A stretch of 64,000 bases of DNA from Planctomycetaceae bacterium (GTDB lineage Bacteria; Planctomycetota; UBA1135; GCA-002686595). Position numbers and translations under genes: made by a program. Below are positions 1-9,600 of this stretch, one piece after another (positions within the stretch are counted from its first letter, which is position 1; every line of letters starts with the position of its first letter). The stretch covers positions 124,001-188,000 of the forward strand of contig WYBT01000038.1 of assembly GCA_011525785.1 (NCBI GenBank), written 5' to 3'. Below the pieces are notes generated by a model. The model did no database searches. It saw only the letters and a program-made list of their open reading frames with translations, and was not told the DNA's origin.

Positions 1-1052
1 CCGTCCACGAGCGGCGCCAGCTCGGGGAGCGCGGACTTGACCTCCGCCGGGGAGCGCTTCTCGAGCATCACCTGCGCCATCACCCGCGCGCCGTGGCGCG
101 CGCTTTCGTCGGCGGCTTCGAAACTCGCGCCGCCGACCAGGCCCTGGTAGCGGATCGTGTCGAGCAGATACTCGAACCACGTGCGCGCGGCCGTGCCGTA
201 GACCGCGATGCCCTTCACGGGGTCATCCACCGCGATCATCGGGCCGAACGAGCCTCCCATGCTGTGACCGAAGATGAAGACGTTGTCGACGTCGACTTCG
301 GGCGTGCGCTTGAGCTGCGCGAGCGTCTCGCGGTAGATCCCGATTTCGCCCTGGTAGTCGAGCTCGGCGAACGGACCGCCCTCGCTGTCGCCCACGCCCG
401 GCTTCTCCACGCGGATCGTGACGAACCCGGAGTTCGCGAAGCTGTGGAGCAGCGGGCCGTCGATGGTCGAGACGTCGCCCTTGGAGGTCGAGAGGACGTA
501 GTCGTACGAAACCGGCGAGAAGCCCTGGATGAACATGAACCCGGGGTGTTTTCCGGGCTTGCGCGGCTTGGTCAGGATGGTGCGCATCCGCTGACCGTTG
601 TGGGTGATGTGGCTGTAGACGACTTCGTAGTTCGCGTTGCCCGGATCGCGAGGCTTCTCGAGCAGCGCGCCCTTCAAGGTCAGCGGCTGGCCCTTGCGCG
701 AGATCTCGAAGCTCAGTTCCGCGCCTGCGGAGAGTGCGCGGACAGCGGCGCCGATGGTCGCCACCGCGACCGGTGCGCCGTTCATGCGCAGGACGACATC
801 GCCCGCCTGGACGCCGAGCCTCTCGGCCGTGAGGCCCGGAGTGGGCGCGTTGGCGATCAGGCCCTCTCCGGCCGCGAGACCGAGCTTCCCGGCCTGCGAG
901 CGCGGCAGGGCGGAGAAGCTGAGCCCGAGTGCGCCGCGGCGAGGCAGCGGCTGTTCCGCGCTCGTGTTCGGCGTTGGACTCTGCGCCGAGGGCGGAGTGG
1001 GAGATGCGGCAAAGACAAGAGACAGCAGGAGACTCAGTGCGGTGGATGACAT
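1..1052 (-). CDS. Secreted PDZ-like / alpha-beta hydrolase, C-terminus cut by window edge
   Basis: This frame opens with ATG at 1052 and stays open to base 1, so about 350 residues are visible and the C-terminus is missing. Residues 1-24 form a signal peptide ending near PPSAQ. Residues about 40-135 look like a PDZ domain (LTAERLGVQAGDVVLRMNG). The rest is an alpha/beta hydrolase fold with the nucleophile elbow GHSMGG at residues 262-267, placing the catalytic serine at Ser264. Such PDZ-hydrolase fusions are usually extracytoplasmic esterases or peptidases; the substrate cannot be told. The acid and histidine of the triad should lie partly beyond the edge. The hydrolase call is strong and the specificity unknown. 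Confidence 0.85.
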   Translation of the reverse strand, partial: MSSTALSLLLSLVFAASPTPPSAQSPTPNTSAEQPLPRRGALGLSFSALPRSQAGKLGLAAGEGLIANAPTPGLTAERLGVQAGDVVLRMNGAPVAVATIGAAVRALSAGAELSFEISRKGQPLTLKGALLEKPRDPGNANYEVVYSHITHNGQRMRTILTKPRKPGKHPGFMFIQGFSPVSYDYVLSTSKGDVSTIDGPLLHSFANSGFVTIRVEKPGVGDSEGGPFAELDYQGEIGIYRETLAQLKRTPEVDVDNVFIFGHSMGGSFGPMIAVDDPVKGIAVYGTAARTWFEYLLDTIRYQGLVGGASFEAADESARHGARVMAQVMLEKRSPAEVKSALPELAPLVD

Positions 1053-1497
1053 TGCGAAAGCGGCTCTTTGGCTTGTGGAAGCGCCGCTTCCTCGCCGCGC
1101 CTGTTCGTGGCCAGCGGCGAGTCGCCAAGCGTGTTGCGGCGCTTTGTTGAGGGGGCAGTGCTTGAAGTGCGCCAGTCGCCGCCGCGCGCCGACCGCGTGA
1201 GCTCTGCGGCCGCTGCAAGCTCCGAGCGTCGCGCGACACGATGCGCGCTTTTCTCCTGCTTGCAAGCCAATTCTGTGTCGACGTGGCGCGCTCACCGCAC
1301 TCGCGCGAAGACGCTCAACGGGCCGGAATCGCCTCACGCGCAACTCCACGCAACAAGTTTGGAAATCGCGTCGCGGCTTTACCCACGTTCAGCGCGGGCG
1401 CGGTGCGTGGAACGTCGCGGTGCGGCTGGCGCGCAGAATTCGCGTCTCGTCCGCGTCATGGGTTTCTGAACCGCGCGTCGGGCGACGCGCCGTTACG
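1053..1497. other. 445-base intergenic stretch, no gene recognised
   Basis: Short open frames exist on both strands, but none has a recognisable domain, a signal sequence or a convincing ribosome site. The stretch lies upstream of the PDZ/hydrolase gene and downstream of the 1498-2394 gene, so it probably holds the hydrolase promoter. No clear promoter boxes or terminator hairpin were picked out. Confidence 0.5.
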
Positions 1498-2394
1498 TCA
1501 CGGCTTCGCGTAGGGCGCGAGCTTGTTCAGCAGGATCTTGTGCGAGCCGTCGATGAAGTAGCCGGGCCACTCGCTGCCGGGCGTCGACTGCGGGCGACCG
1601 ATGATCCAGGCGCCGGGCTCGTCGTGGGCGATGCGCGCGACCATCGGACTTGCGGCGGCGCCGCGGTCGCTGGCGGTGAAGCCCCAGCCGACGATGCGTT
1701 CGGCGCGTTCGCCTACGAAGTCGTGCACGCTCCCCGAGGTGTTCGGGTGGTTCTGCAGAAAGAGCCCGGGCTTGCCCGGCGCTCCGTGGTCGTTCTCGAA
1801 CGCCCAAGTCATCGACCGCAGCGGAATCTGCGCGGCCTGGGGCCCGCTCAACCGCGGCCAGATCGCGACCTCGAAGCGGCCGTTCTCGATGGAGAACGTG
1901 GCGGCGCCAAGGCCCGCGGGCGCAGCGAGGCGTCCCTTGACGCGTCCAGTCCGAGGGTCGACCTCGACGCTCGTGGGGTCGACGTCCATGGCGTGAGCGA
2001 AGCGCTCGGCCCACTCCGTGATCGCCGCGAGATCCGGTTCGCTGCTCATGATCGAAGCGAAGCAGGCTTCCGAGTCGAGCGCGGGTTCCGCGACTTGTTG
2101 CGGCGCTGCGTTCGCGGGGCTCGACGTCTCGGATGGAGCTGGTGCGGCCCGCTCGGAGCTCAGCGCGGGCGAGCGCTCGGCGTGCGTGTTGCTCGAGATG
2201 GGGAGCGCAGCTCGCGCCGTCAAGGCTTCGGACGCAGTCGTGCGGGCCGGGCTCTCGCCCTCCGACCTGTTCCACAGCGCCGCAAGCAGCGCGGCGCTCG
2301 CCAAAAACGCGACCACAGCGACGACAGACTTCACTGGCCGACGCTCGGTAACGGGCCATACTCGCCGTTGCGCTGCGCTAGGTCGTTCACCCAT
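1498..2394 (-). CDS. Membrane-anchored hypothetical protein
   Basis: A 298-residue protein if started at the ATG at 2394. That start puts one hydrophobic segment (about residues 22-41, VKSVVAVVAFLASAALLAAL) near the N-terminus, followed by a Ser/Ala/Pro-rich linker and then a folded region from about residue 110. An in-frame ATG at 2487 is an alternative start; neither has a strong ribosome site. The folded part contains tracts such as GRFEVAIWPRLSG and EWPGYFIDGSHK but no domain I recognise. A single-pass protein with its bulk outside the cytoplasm is inferred. The function is unknown. Confidence 0.6.
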   Translation of the reverse strand: MGERPSAAQRRVWPVTERRPVKSVVAVVAFLASAALLAALWNRSEGESPARTTASEALTARAALPISSNTHAERSPALSSERAAPAPSETSSPANAAPQQVAEPALDSEACFASIMSSEPDLAAITEWAERFAHAMDVDPTSVEVDPRTGRVKGRLAAPAGLGAATFSIENGRFEVAIWPRLSGPQAAQIPLRSMTWAFENDHGAPGKPGLFLQNHPNTSGSVHDFVGERAERIVGWGFTASDRGAAASPMVARIAHDEPGAWIIGRPQSTPGSEWPGYFIDGSHKILLNKLAPYAKP

Positions 2395-2645
2395 CTCACG
2401 TTGACTGCCCGGAGGTCGCGCTGGTCGCTGAATTGCTGCTCCAGGATTCGCCACAGCTATTTCGGAGTCGAGATTCGGCTGACGCATGGGCTGGTACGGA
2501 AGTGGGGACTGGATGAAGACTCGGCCGGAGCAGGCTGGAAGGGAATTCCCAGTGGGGGCGGGGTTCTCGAACCGCGATCGCGTCGTCGAGGTCTGTGCAA
2601 CGCGCGCGGTGCGGCGAGCGCCGCCCCGCGCGCGCTGCAGGCGTC

Positions 2646-2873
2646 TCAGGGGCTGCACGTGCCGACGGTGCGGCACTGATCGTCCAGGATCACGCACTCG
2701 TGGCCGCCGCTGGTGTAGCCACCGCGGCAGGTCTGGAAGACCTTGCCGGTCGCCATGTCGTAGATCCCAACGCAGCGCGCGCAGCCGCCCGTTGTCGTGG
2801 GCTGCGCGAACACAGTAGGCGCGCACATGCAAGCGAGCGCGAGCGCCAGAGCTTTCATCGAGGAAGAAGTCAT
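2646..2873 (-). CDS. Small secreted cysteine-rich protein
   Basis: A 75-residue protein with a signal peptide (residues 1-23, ending APTVFAQ) and a mature part of about 52 residues. The mature part carries six cysteines in the pattern CxxC...C...C...C...C, so up to three disulfides are possible outside the cytoplasm. It is Gly-rich and ends in TVGTCSP. No family was recognised. It stands alone between two other exported proteins on the same strand. It could be a toxin-like or structural peptide, but nothing in the sequence decides this. Confidence 0.7.
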   Translation of the reverse strand: MTSSSMKALALALACMCAPTVFAQPTTTGGCARCVGIYDMATGKVFQTCRGGYTSGGHECVILDDQCRTVGTCSP

Positions 2874-2900
2874 TGCGAGTCTCTCCGTAACGATTTTCGG

Positions 2901-3824
2901 TCAGCGAGGACTCTGCCGCACAGCGCGACAGAGAGTGCTCAACGCGGCAGTGTTTCGCGAACGGGCGCTGCATTCGCAGCGCGGCGCATCGACGAAGCGC
3001 GACTCACGCACCGGGCCCTGCGGGGTGCGCTCCAGCGAGAGTTCGATGGTCCGCCGAAGCGACGGTGCTTCGGAGTAGCACTGCACGAAGGCGCCCTTGC
3101 GGCGCGAGCCGGGCTGCGCGCGCTCGATCCAGGCGTCCAGCTCGGCGCTGTCCGGCGCGTGGAACTGAGTCATCACCGTGCACTCGACGAGTGAGTCGTC
3201 GCGCCAGCGCAGAAAGATCTGGAGCAGCCCGTCGAGGGCGACCGGGCACCCGTCGGGCTGGCCAGCGCGCTCCAGCTCGACGCGAACCTGAACCACGTGA
3301 GCGTCATTGGGCAATCCGGTGGTCGATGTCACCTCGACGCGGTCGTCGGAGTGCGGCCAATCGACGCGGTAGGTCCATTCGTTGTTGCCGCTGCTCGCGG
3401 GTGGCGCACTCGACAGGCTCGACAGCGCGAGTTCCGCCAGCTCGAGCCAGGGCGCGATCGACGTGCAGTCATCGACGGCGGCGCAGAAGGCCGCTCGGAT
3501 GCCAGCGCCCGAGGTGATGTCGTGCGCCGACTGAGGCGCGTCAGATGTCGGCGCAGTCGTCGGCGCCGCAGCCACAGCCGGATCGGCCTCGAGGTGCGTC
3601 GTCTGCGTCGGCTGCCCCGCCGGCGGCGCGGCGAGCGTGCGTGACGGCGTCTGCGGCGGGCTGGAGGCTGCTTCGGCAGAGGCGTTCGACTCCGGGCGAC
3701 TGCACGCGCCCGTGGCAGCCAAGATCAACATTCCCACAGCCGCCAACGCGCACCATGCCCTGCGACGGCTCACCTGGCGCGCAGCAACTGCGCAGACCGA
3801 GAGGTGCGAGCGTGCGGGCGCCAT
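2901..3824 (-). CDS. Putative lipoprotein of unknown function
   Basis: A 307-residue protein when started at ATG 3824. A longer in-frame reading back to 4076 exists but would overlap the divergent sigma-factor gene. A basic N-region and hydrophobic segment (residues about 22-40) end in ATGAC, a plausible lipobox with Cys41, followed by a Pro/Ala/Thr-rich linker. The C-terminal half (about residues 120-307) is well structured with several Cys but matches no family I know. It is transcribed away from the ECF sigma gene at 4022, with roughly 200 bases between them that could hold a shared regulatory region. A regulatory link to that sigma factor is only a guess. Confidence 0.6.
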   Translation of the reverse strand: MAPARSHLSVCAVAARQVSRRRAWCALAAVGMLILAATGACSRPESNASAEAASSPPQTPSRTLAAPPAGQPTQTTHLEADPAVAAAPTTAPTSDAPQSAHDITSGAGIRAAFCAAVDDCTSIAPWLELAELALSSLSSAPPASSGNNEWTYRVDWPHSDDRVEVTSTTGLPNDAHVVQVRVELERAGQPDGCPVALDGLLQIFLRWRDDSLVECTVMTQFHAPDSAELDAWIERAQPGSRRKGAFVQCYSEAPSLRRTIELSLERTPQGPVRESRFVDAPRCECSARSRNTAALSTLCRAVRQSPR

Positions 3825-4021
3825 GGCAGGAGTGGGGTCCCGTTTTCCTGGCGAGCGGGATCGGCCGTAGGCAATCGAGATTTTCCCAATCTCCGGACGC
3901 CTGGACTCCTGCGCGCCGAGGTTGCTGAACCCGACTGTGCTGCGCGGGTTGCTGACTCCGGCGTGCAGGCGTAGCTTGAGAACTCCCGATCGTCGCAACT
4001 GCTTCGCAGGAGCTCGCAAGC

Positions 4022-4594
4022 GTGGAGAATTGCAAAATCGTCGAGAGGCCCGAGCCCTCGACATCACGGGCGACAACGCTCGAGTCCCCAGGCAACAGAG
4101 ACATTCACGCTGCGCGACTTGCGCGCCATTTCAGTTGGGTCCGCGAGCGCATGCTCCTGCGCTTTGGCGAGCGCGGTGTTGATCCGGCCGACATCGAAGA
4201 TTCGGTAGCGGATGTCTTCGTCGCACTGCTGCAGCGCAGCAGCTTCGTGGACGACCGCGCGTGGCTGATCGCGGCGGCGTCGAATCGCTGTCGCAGTCTG
4301 TGCCGCGACCGCGCGCGCAAGCATCAAGTCGAGTCGGACGCGATCGACACGGTTCCGTGCGCGTGCGAGCTCGAGCCGAGCGACGAGCCTTCTCTGGAGT
4401 GCGTGGCGCGCGCGGTCGGCCGGCTCGACGAGTTGCAGCGCGAAGTCGTGCTCGCGCACTACTGGCGTGGGGTGGCGCTAACAGAGATCGCGCGGCGCTC
4501 TGGTGCGACGCGCAGGCGCGTGCGTTGGGTTCTCGAGCGCGCGCTGCTTCGCCTGCGGCTCGAACTGCGCGCGACGTCGCTCGAGAGTGTGTAG
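4022..4594 (+). CDS. ECF RNA polymerase sigma factor
   Basis: A 190-residue sigma-70-family protein of extracytoplasmic-function type, started at GTG 4022. Region 2 lies at about residues 38-100, with the -10-binding helix tract DIEDSVADVFVALL and a following basic stretch CRSLCRDRARKHQ. Region 4 lies at about residues 133-185, with LDELQREVVLAHYWRG and a helix-turn-helix (TEIARRSGATRRRVRWVLERA). There is no adjacent anti-sigma factor with a zinc-binding motif. The neighbours are a divergent lipoprotein and, 22 bases downstream and convergent, a membrane-anchored carboxypeptidase-regulatory-like protein. The pairing resembles the two halves of the fused gene at 39132-42632. Confidence 0.85.
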   Translation: MENCKIVERPEPSTSRATTLESPGNRDIHAARLARHFSWVRERMLLRFGERGVDPADIEDSVADVFVALLQRSSFVDDRAWLIAAASNRCRSLCRDRARKHQVESDAIDTVPCACELEPSDEPSLECVARAVGRLDELQREVVLAHYWRGVALTEIARRSGATRRRVRWVLERALLRLRLELRATSLESV

Positions 4595-4616
4595 CTCAGG
4601 CGCTGTCGAGTGGAGT

Positions 4617-6002
4617 TCAGCGCAAGCGCAGTTCGAGTTCGCCGACGTCGTTCGCCGGGAGCGTGTAGCTGAAGTGCCGCATCGCACCGTCAGGGCCGCG
4701 CAGTGCGAGGCTGTAGGGCCCGGGCGCGAGATCGTGCAACTCGAGCTGTGCTCCGTCGAAAACTTGGGTTGCGACGTTCTCGATGCCCCAGCCCGAGAGT
4801 GACCACTCGCCCGTCGGCGCTTCGAGGCCCGAGAGACGCACGCGGAGGCTGCGCCGCGCCGTGAGCTGCACTTGCAGCGGACTTTCGCCTTCGCATGAGA
4901 CCCAACGCGGCGCCCAGGGAGCCGCGCGCACTTCGATCAGGCCGTTCGCTGCACACGTCGGAAGCTCGAAACGTCCCTGCGAATCGGTGTGGGTTTCACA
5001 CAGCCGAGCGACTGCGAAGCCGTCGTGGGCGGCCCACGCTTCGACGCGCGCGCCGGCGAGTGCGCGGCCCTGCGGGTCGAGCACGCTTCCGGTGCGCGGC
5101 GCACAGGGCTCGAGCGCGAAGGTGGGTTCTGCGGTCGCGCTGTCGGTCGACTGAACTGCGCTTACCGAGCCCGCGCCATCCAGCACGAGCGCTTCGAGCG
5201 GTCCGCTCCACACGCCGTCGATTTCGAAGCGCGACTGCTCGTCGCACTCGCACTCGAACCCCAGCGCGAGGCCCTGATTACCGGCGGGCCACACGACCAC
5301 GGTCAGCGGCTTTGAGCTCGGCGCGTTGCGCACCACGCCCGAGAATCGAGCGCCGCGCTCGAGCGTCAGTCCGAGCTCTGCGCCGGCGTAGGGAGCGTTC
5401 GACAACGGACCGAAGCTCGCGGGCGCGAAGCCCGGCGCTCGCACCTCGAGGATCGCGCCGGCGCCCAGCGCGCTGTCGAAACTCGCCACGCCCCGCTCGT
5501 CGGAGCGTGCGGTGAGCTCGCGCAGTTCGCCGCCGTCGCGCCAGCGCGCGCGCACCTCTCCGCCCGCCAGCGGCTCGCCGGCGCCATCGCGCACCAGCAA
5601 GGTCAAGGCGCTCGAACGCGGCGACGCCTGCTCGGGCGGCTCCTCGCTGGAGCTTGGCGCAGCAAGTTCTTGCGCTGCGATCTCCGTCGGCGGCGTCTCA
5701 GCTTCGGACTGGTCGTGCGCGGGTGCTTGCACGGCGTCGCCCGGGTCGCTGTTCCGCAGGTCGACGACCTCGCTCGGCGGCGCACTGGGCGTTGTCGCAG
5801 TCGCGGGAGTGGTCGCAGGCTGCGCCGGCTTCGCGGGCGACTTGGCCTGCGCGCCCGAGGCGCGCTCGCTGCGCGCGAACGACTTCAGTGCGGTCGAGCG
5901 CGCGGGTCGTTGGCCTTTGGGCAACTCGAACCACACCAAGCCCACGAGGCCCGCGAGGATGACGGCGATGGAGGTTGCGGCGACGGCGCCTGAGAGCTTC
6001 AT
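4617..6002 (-). CDS. Membrane-anchored carboxypeptidase-regulatory-like protein
   Basis: A 461-residue protein starting at ATG 6002. It has one N-terminal membrane segment (about residues 5-25), an Ala/Pro/Thr/Glu-rich linker to about residue 130, then repeated beta-sandwich units of the carboxypeptidase-D regulatory-like type. Visible unit signatures are LLVRDGAGEPLAGGEVRARW, GSVLDPQGRALAGARVEAW and GRFELPTC. These domains normally act as extracytoplasmic binding or spacer modules. It converges with the ECF sigma gene (22 bases apart). Its domain content mirrors the exported part of the sigma fusion at 39132. Ligand and role are unknown. Confidence 0.75.
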   Translation of the reverse strand: MKLSGAVAATSIAVILAGLVGLVWFELPKGQRPARSTALKSFARSERASGAQAKSPAKPAQPATTPATATTPSAPPSEVVDLRNSDPGDAVQAPAHDQSEAETPPTEIAAQELAAPSSSEEPPEQASPRSSALTLLVRDGAGEPLAGGEVRARWRDGGELRELTARSDERGVASFDSALGAGAILEVRAPGFAPASFGPLSNAPYAGAELGLTLERGARFSGVVRNAPSSKPLTVVVWPAGNQGLALGFECECDEQSRFEIDGVWSGPLEALVLDGAGSVSAVQSTDSATAEPTFALEPCAPRTGSVLDPQGRALAGARVEAWAAHDGFAVARLCETHTDSQGRFELPTCAANGLIEVRAAPWAPRWVSCEGESPLQVQLTARRSLRVRLSGLEAPTGEWSLSGWGIENVATQVFDGAQLELHDLAPGPYSLALRGPDGAMRHFSYTLPANDVGELELRLR

Positions 6003-6249
6003 GGGCACACTTGGGGCGTTGGGGCGGGAAGGACTTGGGCCCCCTTCGGACCGCGTGAGCGGCGCTCTTGAGCGGTGAGCGCGGTCGACGCGCGACCTGC
6101 GCGCTCCGAGCGCGCCAGGAAGAGCTCGCTCGCCGTCGAGATCCGCCACGCGACGCTGCCGGCTGCGCGCGCGGCGGATCCGAAGGTTTTTCACGCCTGT
6201 GGCCTGCGCGGATTGACAAGCGCTGCAAGGGCTGCGCACGCTCACCGGA

Positions 6250-9200
6250 ATGCGAATCCCCACTTGGTTGTCCCGCGAGGCCGCGCTGCGCGCCGCGCTC
6301 GTCGCTTCGATCTTCGTCCCGGTTGCTTCGGCCCAAACCAAGCTCCTGCGCTTCCCCGACATCCACGGCGAGCGCGTGGTGTTCTGCTACGCCGGCGACT
6401 TGTGGCTCGCGCCCTCCGCCGGCGGCGCGGCTTCGCGACTGACCGCCCACCCGGGGCTCGAGCTGTTCCCGAAGTTCTCGCCCGACGGCAAGTGGGTGGC
6501 GTTCACCGGTCAGTACGACGGCGATGAGCAGGTCTACGTGATGCCCGTCGCGGGCGGCGCGCCGACGCAGCTCACGTTCTATCCCGCGCGCGGCCCGCTG
6601 CCGCCGCGCTGGGGCTACGACAACCAGGTCTACGGTTGGACGGCGGACTCCAAGCGCGTGCTGTTCCGCTCGATGCGCGAAGGTTGGGACCTCACCGACA
6701 CGCGCCTGTTCACGGTCGCGTTCGACGGCGGCTTGCCGGTCGCGCTGCCGATGCCTGTGGCGGGCGGCGGTGATCTCTCGCCCGATGGCTCGAAGGTCGT
6801 GTACTCGCCGCTCACGCGCGATTTCCGCACCTGGAAGCGCTATCAGGGCGGCTGGGCGCAGGACCTGTTCATCTTCGATATCGCGACTTCCGCGCTCACT
6901 CCGGTCGCGCACCACGTGCGCACCGAGCGCGATCCGATGTGGATCGGCGACCAGATCTACTTCGCTTCGGACCGCAGCGGAACGCTCAACCTCTACAGCT
7001 ACGACACCAAGGGCGGCGAGGTCCAGCAGCTCACTACGAGTTCGAAGTGGGACGTGCGCTGGCCGTCGAAGGGCGAGAGCGGCGAGATCGTGTACGAGAA
7101 CGACGGAGTGCTGTGGGTGTACGACACCCGCGCGCGCTCCAACCGCAAGCTCGACATCACCGTGCCCGACGACGGCGTCGCGAGCCGGCCGTCGCGCATT
7201 TCCGCCGAGGATGCGATCGAAGGCGCGAGCCTCAGCCCCAAGGGCGAGCGCGCGCTGTTCGTGGCGCGCGGCGACGTGTTCACGGCCCCGATCGAGAAGG
7301 GCGCGACGCGCAACTTGACGCGCAGCTCGGGCGCGCACGATCGCGGGGCCGCCTGGTCGCCTGACGGCGCGACGATCGCGTACATCAGCGACGCGAGCGG
7401 CGAAGACGAGGTGTGGCTGGTCGCGCAGGATGGCGCGAGCGCGCCGCGGCAGCTCACGCGCGGCGGCGATCGCATGCTGTTCGGCTTGAACTGGGCGCCG
7501 GACAGCAAGCGCATCGCGTTCAACGACAAGTCGGGCCGGCTGCGCGTGGTCGACGTCGCCACCGGCGCCGTGGTCGAAGTCGCGCGCAATCCGGGCGGCA
7601 TGATCGGCGACGCGATCTGGTCGCCGGACAGCGCCTGGCTCGCATTTTCACTGAGCCTTGCGACAGGAATGCGGCAAGTGCACCTGTGGCGCGCCTCCGA
7701 CGGCTTGCTCACTGCGGTGACCGATCCGCTGTGGAGCGCGTACGAGCCGGTCTGGGACCGCGGCGGAAAGTACCTGTACTACTTCTCCGATCGCGAGTTC
7801 GCGCCGCAGCTCTTCACCGGACTGGAGTGGAACTTCGCAGTGACGCGCACGACGGGCGTCTACGCGCTGGCGCTGGCGGCTGACGCCAAGCACCCGCTGC
7901 CGCCCGAGAGCGACGAGGTCGAGCTCGACAGCGAGAAGGACGCCAAGGAAGGCGCGCACAAAGACAAGTCCGCCAAAGGCGGCGACGGGGCGACCGGCGC
8001 GGATGATGATGACGACGAGGACGACGAGGACGACGACGAGCCCAAGCCGGTGCGCGTCGATCTCGAGGGCCTCGCCCGCCGCGTCGCGCGCCTGCCGATC
8101 GAGGCCGACAACTACGGCAACCTGCTCGCCGGCGACAAGCTGCTGTTCTTCCTGCGCAGCGGCTCGCCGTTCTACGGCCGCGAGAGCGAGCGCAAGACCG
8201 ACCTGATGGTGTTCGACCTCGAGGAGCGCAAGCTCGACGCGTTGGTCGAGGACGTCGGCGGCTACACGCTCAGCGCGGATGCCTCGAAGCTGCTGGTCGA
8301 GAAGGACGGCGAGCATCTGCTCTACGACGCCGCGGCCGACGCCGACGAAGGCAAGTCGATCTCGACCAGCGGCCTGGTGGTCGACCGCGTGCCGCGCGAG
8401 GAGTGGAACGAGGTCTTCCGCGAGGTCTGGCGGCGCTTCCGCGACTTCTTCTACGTCGAGAACATGCACGGCTACGACTGGAACGCGTTGCGCGCGCAGT
8501 ACGAGGCGCTGCTGCCGCACGTCGGCCATCGCTCGGACCTCAACTATGTGCTGGGCGAGATGGTGGCCGAGCTGAACGTCGGCCACGCCTACGTGTCGGG
8601 CGGAGATTGGCACGCGCCCGAGCGGCCGAACGTCGCGCTGCTCGGCGCGCGTTTCGAGCTCGACGCGACTAGCGATCGCTACAAAATCGCGCGCATCCTG
8701 CGCGGTCAGAACGAAGAGGCGCGCTACCGCTCGCCGCTGACGGAAGTGGGTGTCGACGTGAAGGTCGGCGAGTACCTGCTCGCCGTCGACGGCGAGGAAC
8801 TCACCGGCCGCATGAACCCCTACGCGCTGCTGCGCCACCGCGCGGGCCGGCCGGTGGAGCTGCTCGTCGGCCCCAGCGCCGACAAAGCCGCCGCGCGCAA
8901 GGTGGTGGTCAATCCGATCCGCTCCGAGACCGAGCTGCACTACCTCGAGTTCGTGCTGCGCAACCGCGAGCGCGTCGAGCAGCTCTCGGGCGGGCGCCTC
9001 GCCTACGTGCACATCCCCGACATGGGCGAGGACGGCATCCGCGAGTTCATCAAGTGGTACTACGGCCAGGTCCGCAAGGACGGCCTGATCGTCGACGACC
9101 GCAACAACGGCGGCGGCAACGTGTCGCAGATGGTGATCGAGCGCCTGCGCCGCACGCTGCTGTCCACGGGCTTCGCGCGCAACTCGGACTTCACCGAGAC

Positions 9201-9600
9201 CTACCCCAGTGTCGTGTTCACCGGCCCGATGGTGTGCCTGCTCAACGAAAACTCTGCGTCCGACGGCGACATCTTCCCCTGGATGTTCAAGACGTGCGGG
9301 CTGGGCCCCCTGATCGGCAAGCGCTCGTGGGGCGGCGTGGTGGGCATCACCAGCCACGGCCCGCTGATCGACGGCGGCTCGTGCAACGTGCCCGAGTTCG
9401 GCAACAACGACGCGCGCGGCAACTGGGCCGTCGAAGGCCATGGTGTCGATCCCGACATCGTGGTGGAGAACGACGCGACGAGCGTGCTCGCCGGACGCGA
9501 TCCGCAGCTCGAGCGCGGCGTGCAGGAGCTCTTGAAGCTGTGCGAGACCAAGCCCGCCAAGCTGCCGCAGCGGCCGCCGGCGCCGGTGAAGACGAAGTGA
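6250..9600 (+). CDS. Tricorn-type protease (S41 family), secreted
   Basis: A 1116-residue protein with signal peptide (residues 1-28, ending VASAQ). It has N-terminal beta-propeller repeats of PD40/TolB type (SPDGKWVAFTG, SPDGSKVVYSP, SPDGATIAYIS), a second propeller region, a tricorn C1/PDZ region and a C-terminal S41 peptidase core. Comparison with Thermoplasma tricorn suggests catalytic His779 (NVGHAYVSGG), nucleophile Ser1004 in ENSASDGD followed by Asp1005, and Glu1062 (VEGHGVDPD). The Ser-to-Glu spacing of 58 residues equals that in archaeal tricorn (S965-E1023). An acidic tract (DDDDDEDDEDDDE) at about residues 585-597 separates the propeller region from the rest. It probably degrades peptides in the periplasm-like compartment. 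The start is the ATG that gives a clean signal peptide. Confidence 0.93.
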   Translation: MRIPTWLSREAALRAALVASIFVPVASAQTKLLRFPDIHGERVVFCYAGDLWLAPSAGGAASRLTAHPGLELFPKFSPDGKWVAFTGQYDGDEQVYVMPVAGGAPTQLTFYPARGPLPPRWGYDNQVYGWTADSKRVLFRSMREGWDLTDTRLFTVAFDGGLPVALPMPVAGGGDLSPDGSKVVYSPLTRDFRTWKRYQGGWAQDLFIFDIATSALTPVAHHVRTERDPMWIGDQIYFASDRSGTLNLYSYDTKGGEVQQLTTSSKWDVRWPSKGESGEIVYENDGVLWVYDTRARSNRKLDITVPDDGVASRPSRISAEDAIEGASLSPKGERALFVARGDVFTAPIEKGATRNLTRSSGAHDRGAAWSPDGATIAYISDASGEDEVWLVAQDGASAPRQLTRGGDRMLFGLNWAPDSKRIAFNDKSGRLRVVDVATGAVVEVARNPGGMIGDAIWSPDSAWLAFSLSLATGMRQVHLWRASDGLLTAVTDPLWSAYEPVWDRGGKYLYYFSDREFAPQLFTGLEWNFAVTRTTGVYALALAADAKHPLPPESDEVELDSEKDAKEGAHKDKSAKGGDGATGADDDDDEDDEDDDEPKPVRVDLEGLARRVARLPIEADNYGNLLAGDKLLFFLRSGSPFYGRESERKTDLMVFDLEERKLDALVEDVGGYTLSADASKLLVEKDGEHLLYDAAADADEGKSISTSGLVVDRVPREEWNEVFREVWRRFRDFFYVENMHGYDWNALRAQYEALLPHVGHRSDLNYVLGEMVAELNVGHAYVSGGDWHAPERPNVALLGARFELDATSDRYKIARILRGQNEEARYRSPLTEVGVDVKVGEYLLAVDGEELTGRMNPYALLRHRAGRPVELLVGPSADKAAARKVVVNPIRSETELHYLEFVLRNRERVEQLSGGRLAYVHIPDMGEDGIREFIKWYYGQVRKDGLIVDDRNNGGGNVSQMVIERLRRTLLSTGFARNSDFTETYPSVVFTGPMVCLLNENSASDGDIFPWMFKTCGLGPLIGKRSWGGVVGITSHGPLIDGGSCNVPEFGNNDARGNWAVEGHGVDPDIVVENDATSVLAGRDPQLERGVQELLKLCETKPAKLPQRPPAPVKTK

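Noticed and set aside
7996..8043. GAC/GAT/GAG-rich tract as a microsatellite or assembly fault
   Set aside because: The frame is kept, codons are mixed and acidic linkers are known in bacterial tricorn-like proteins.
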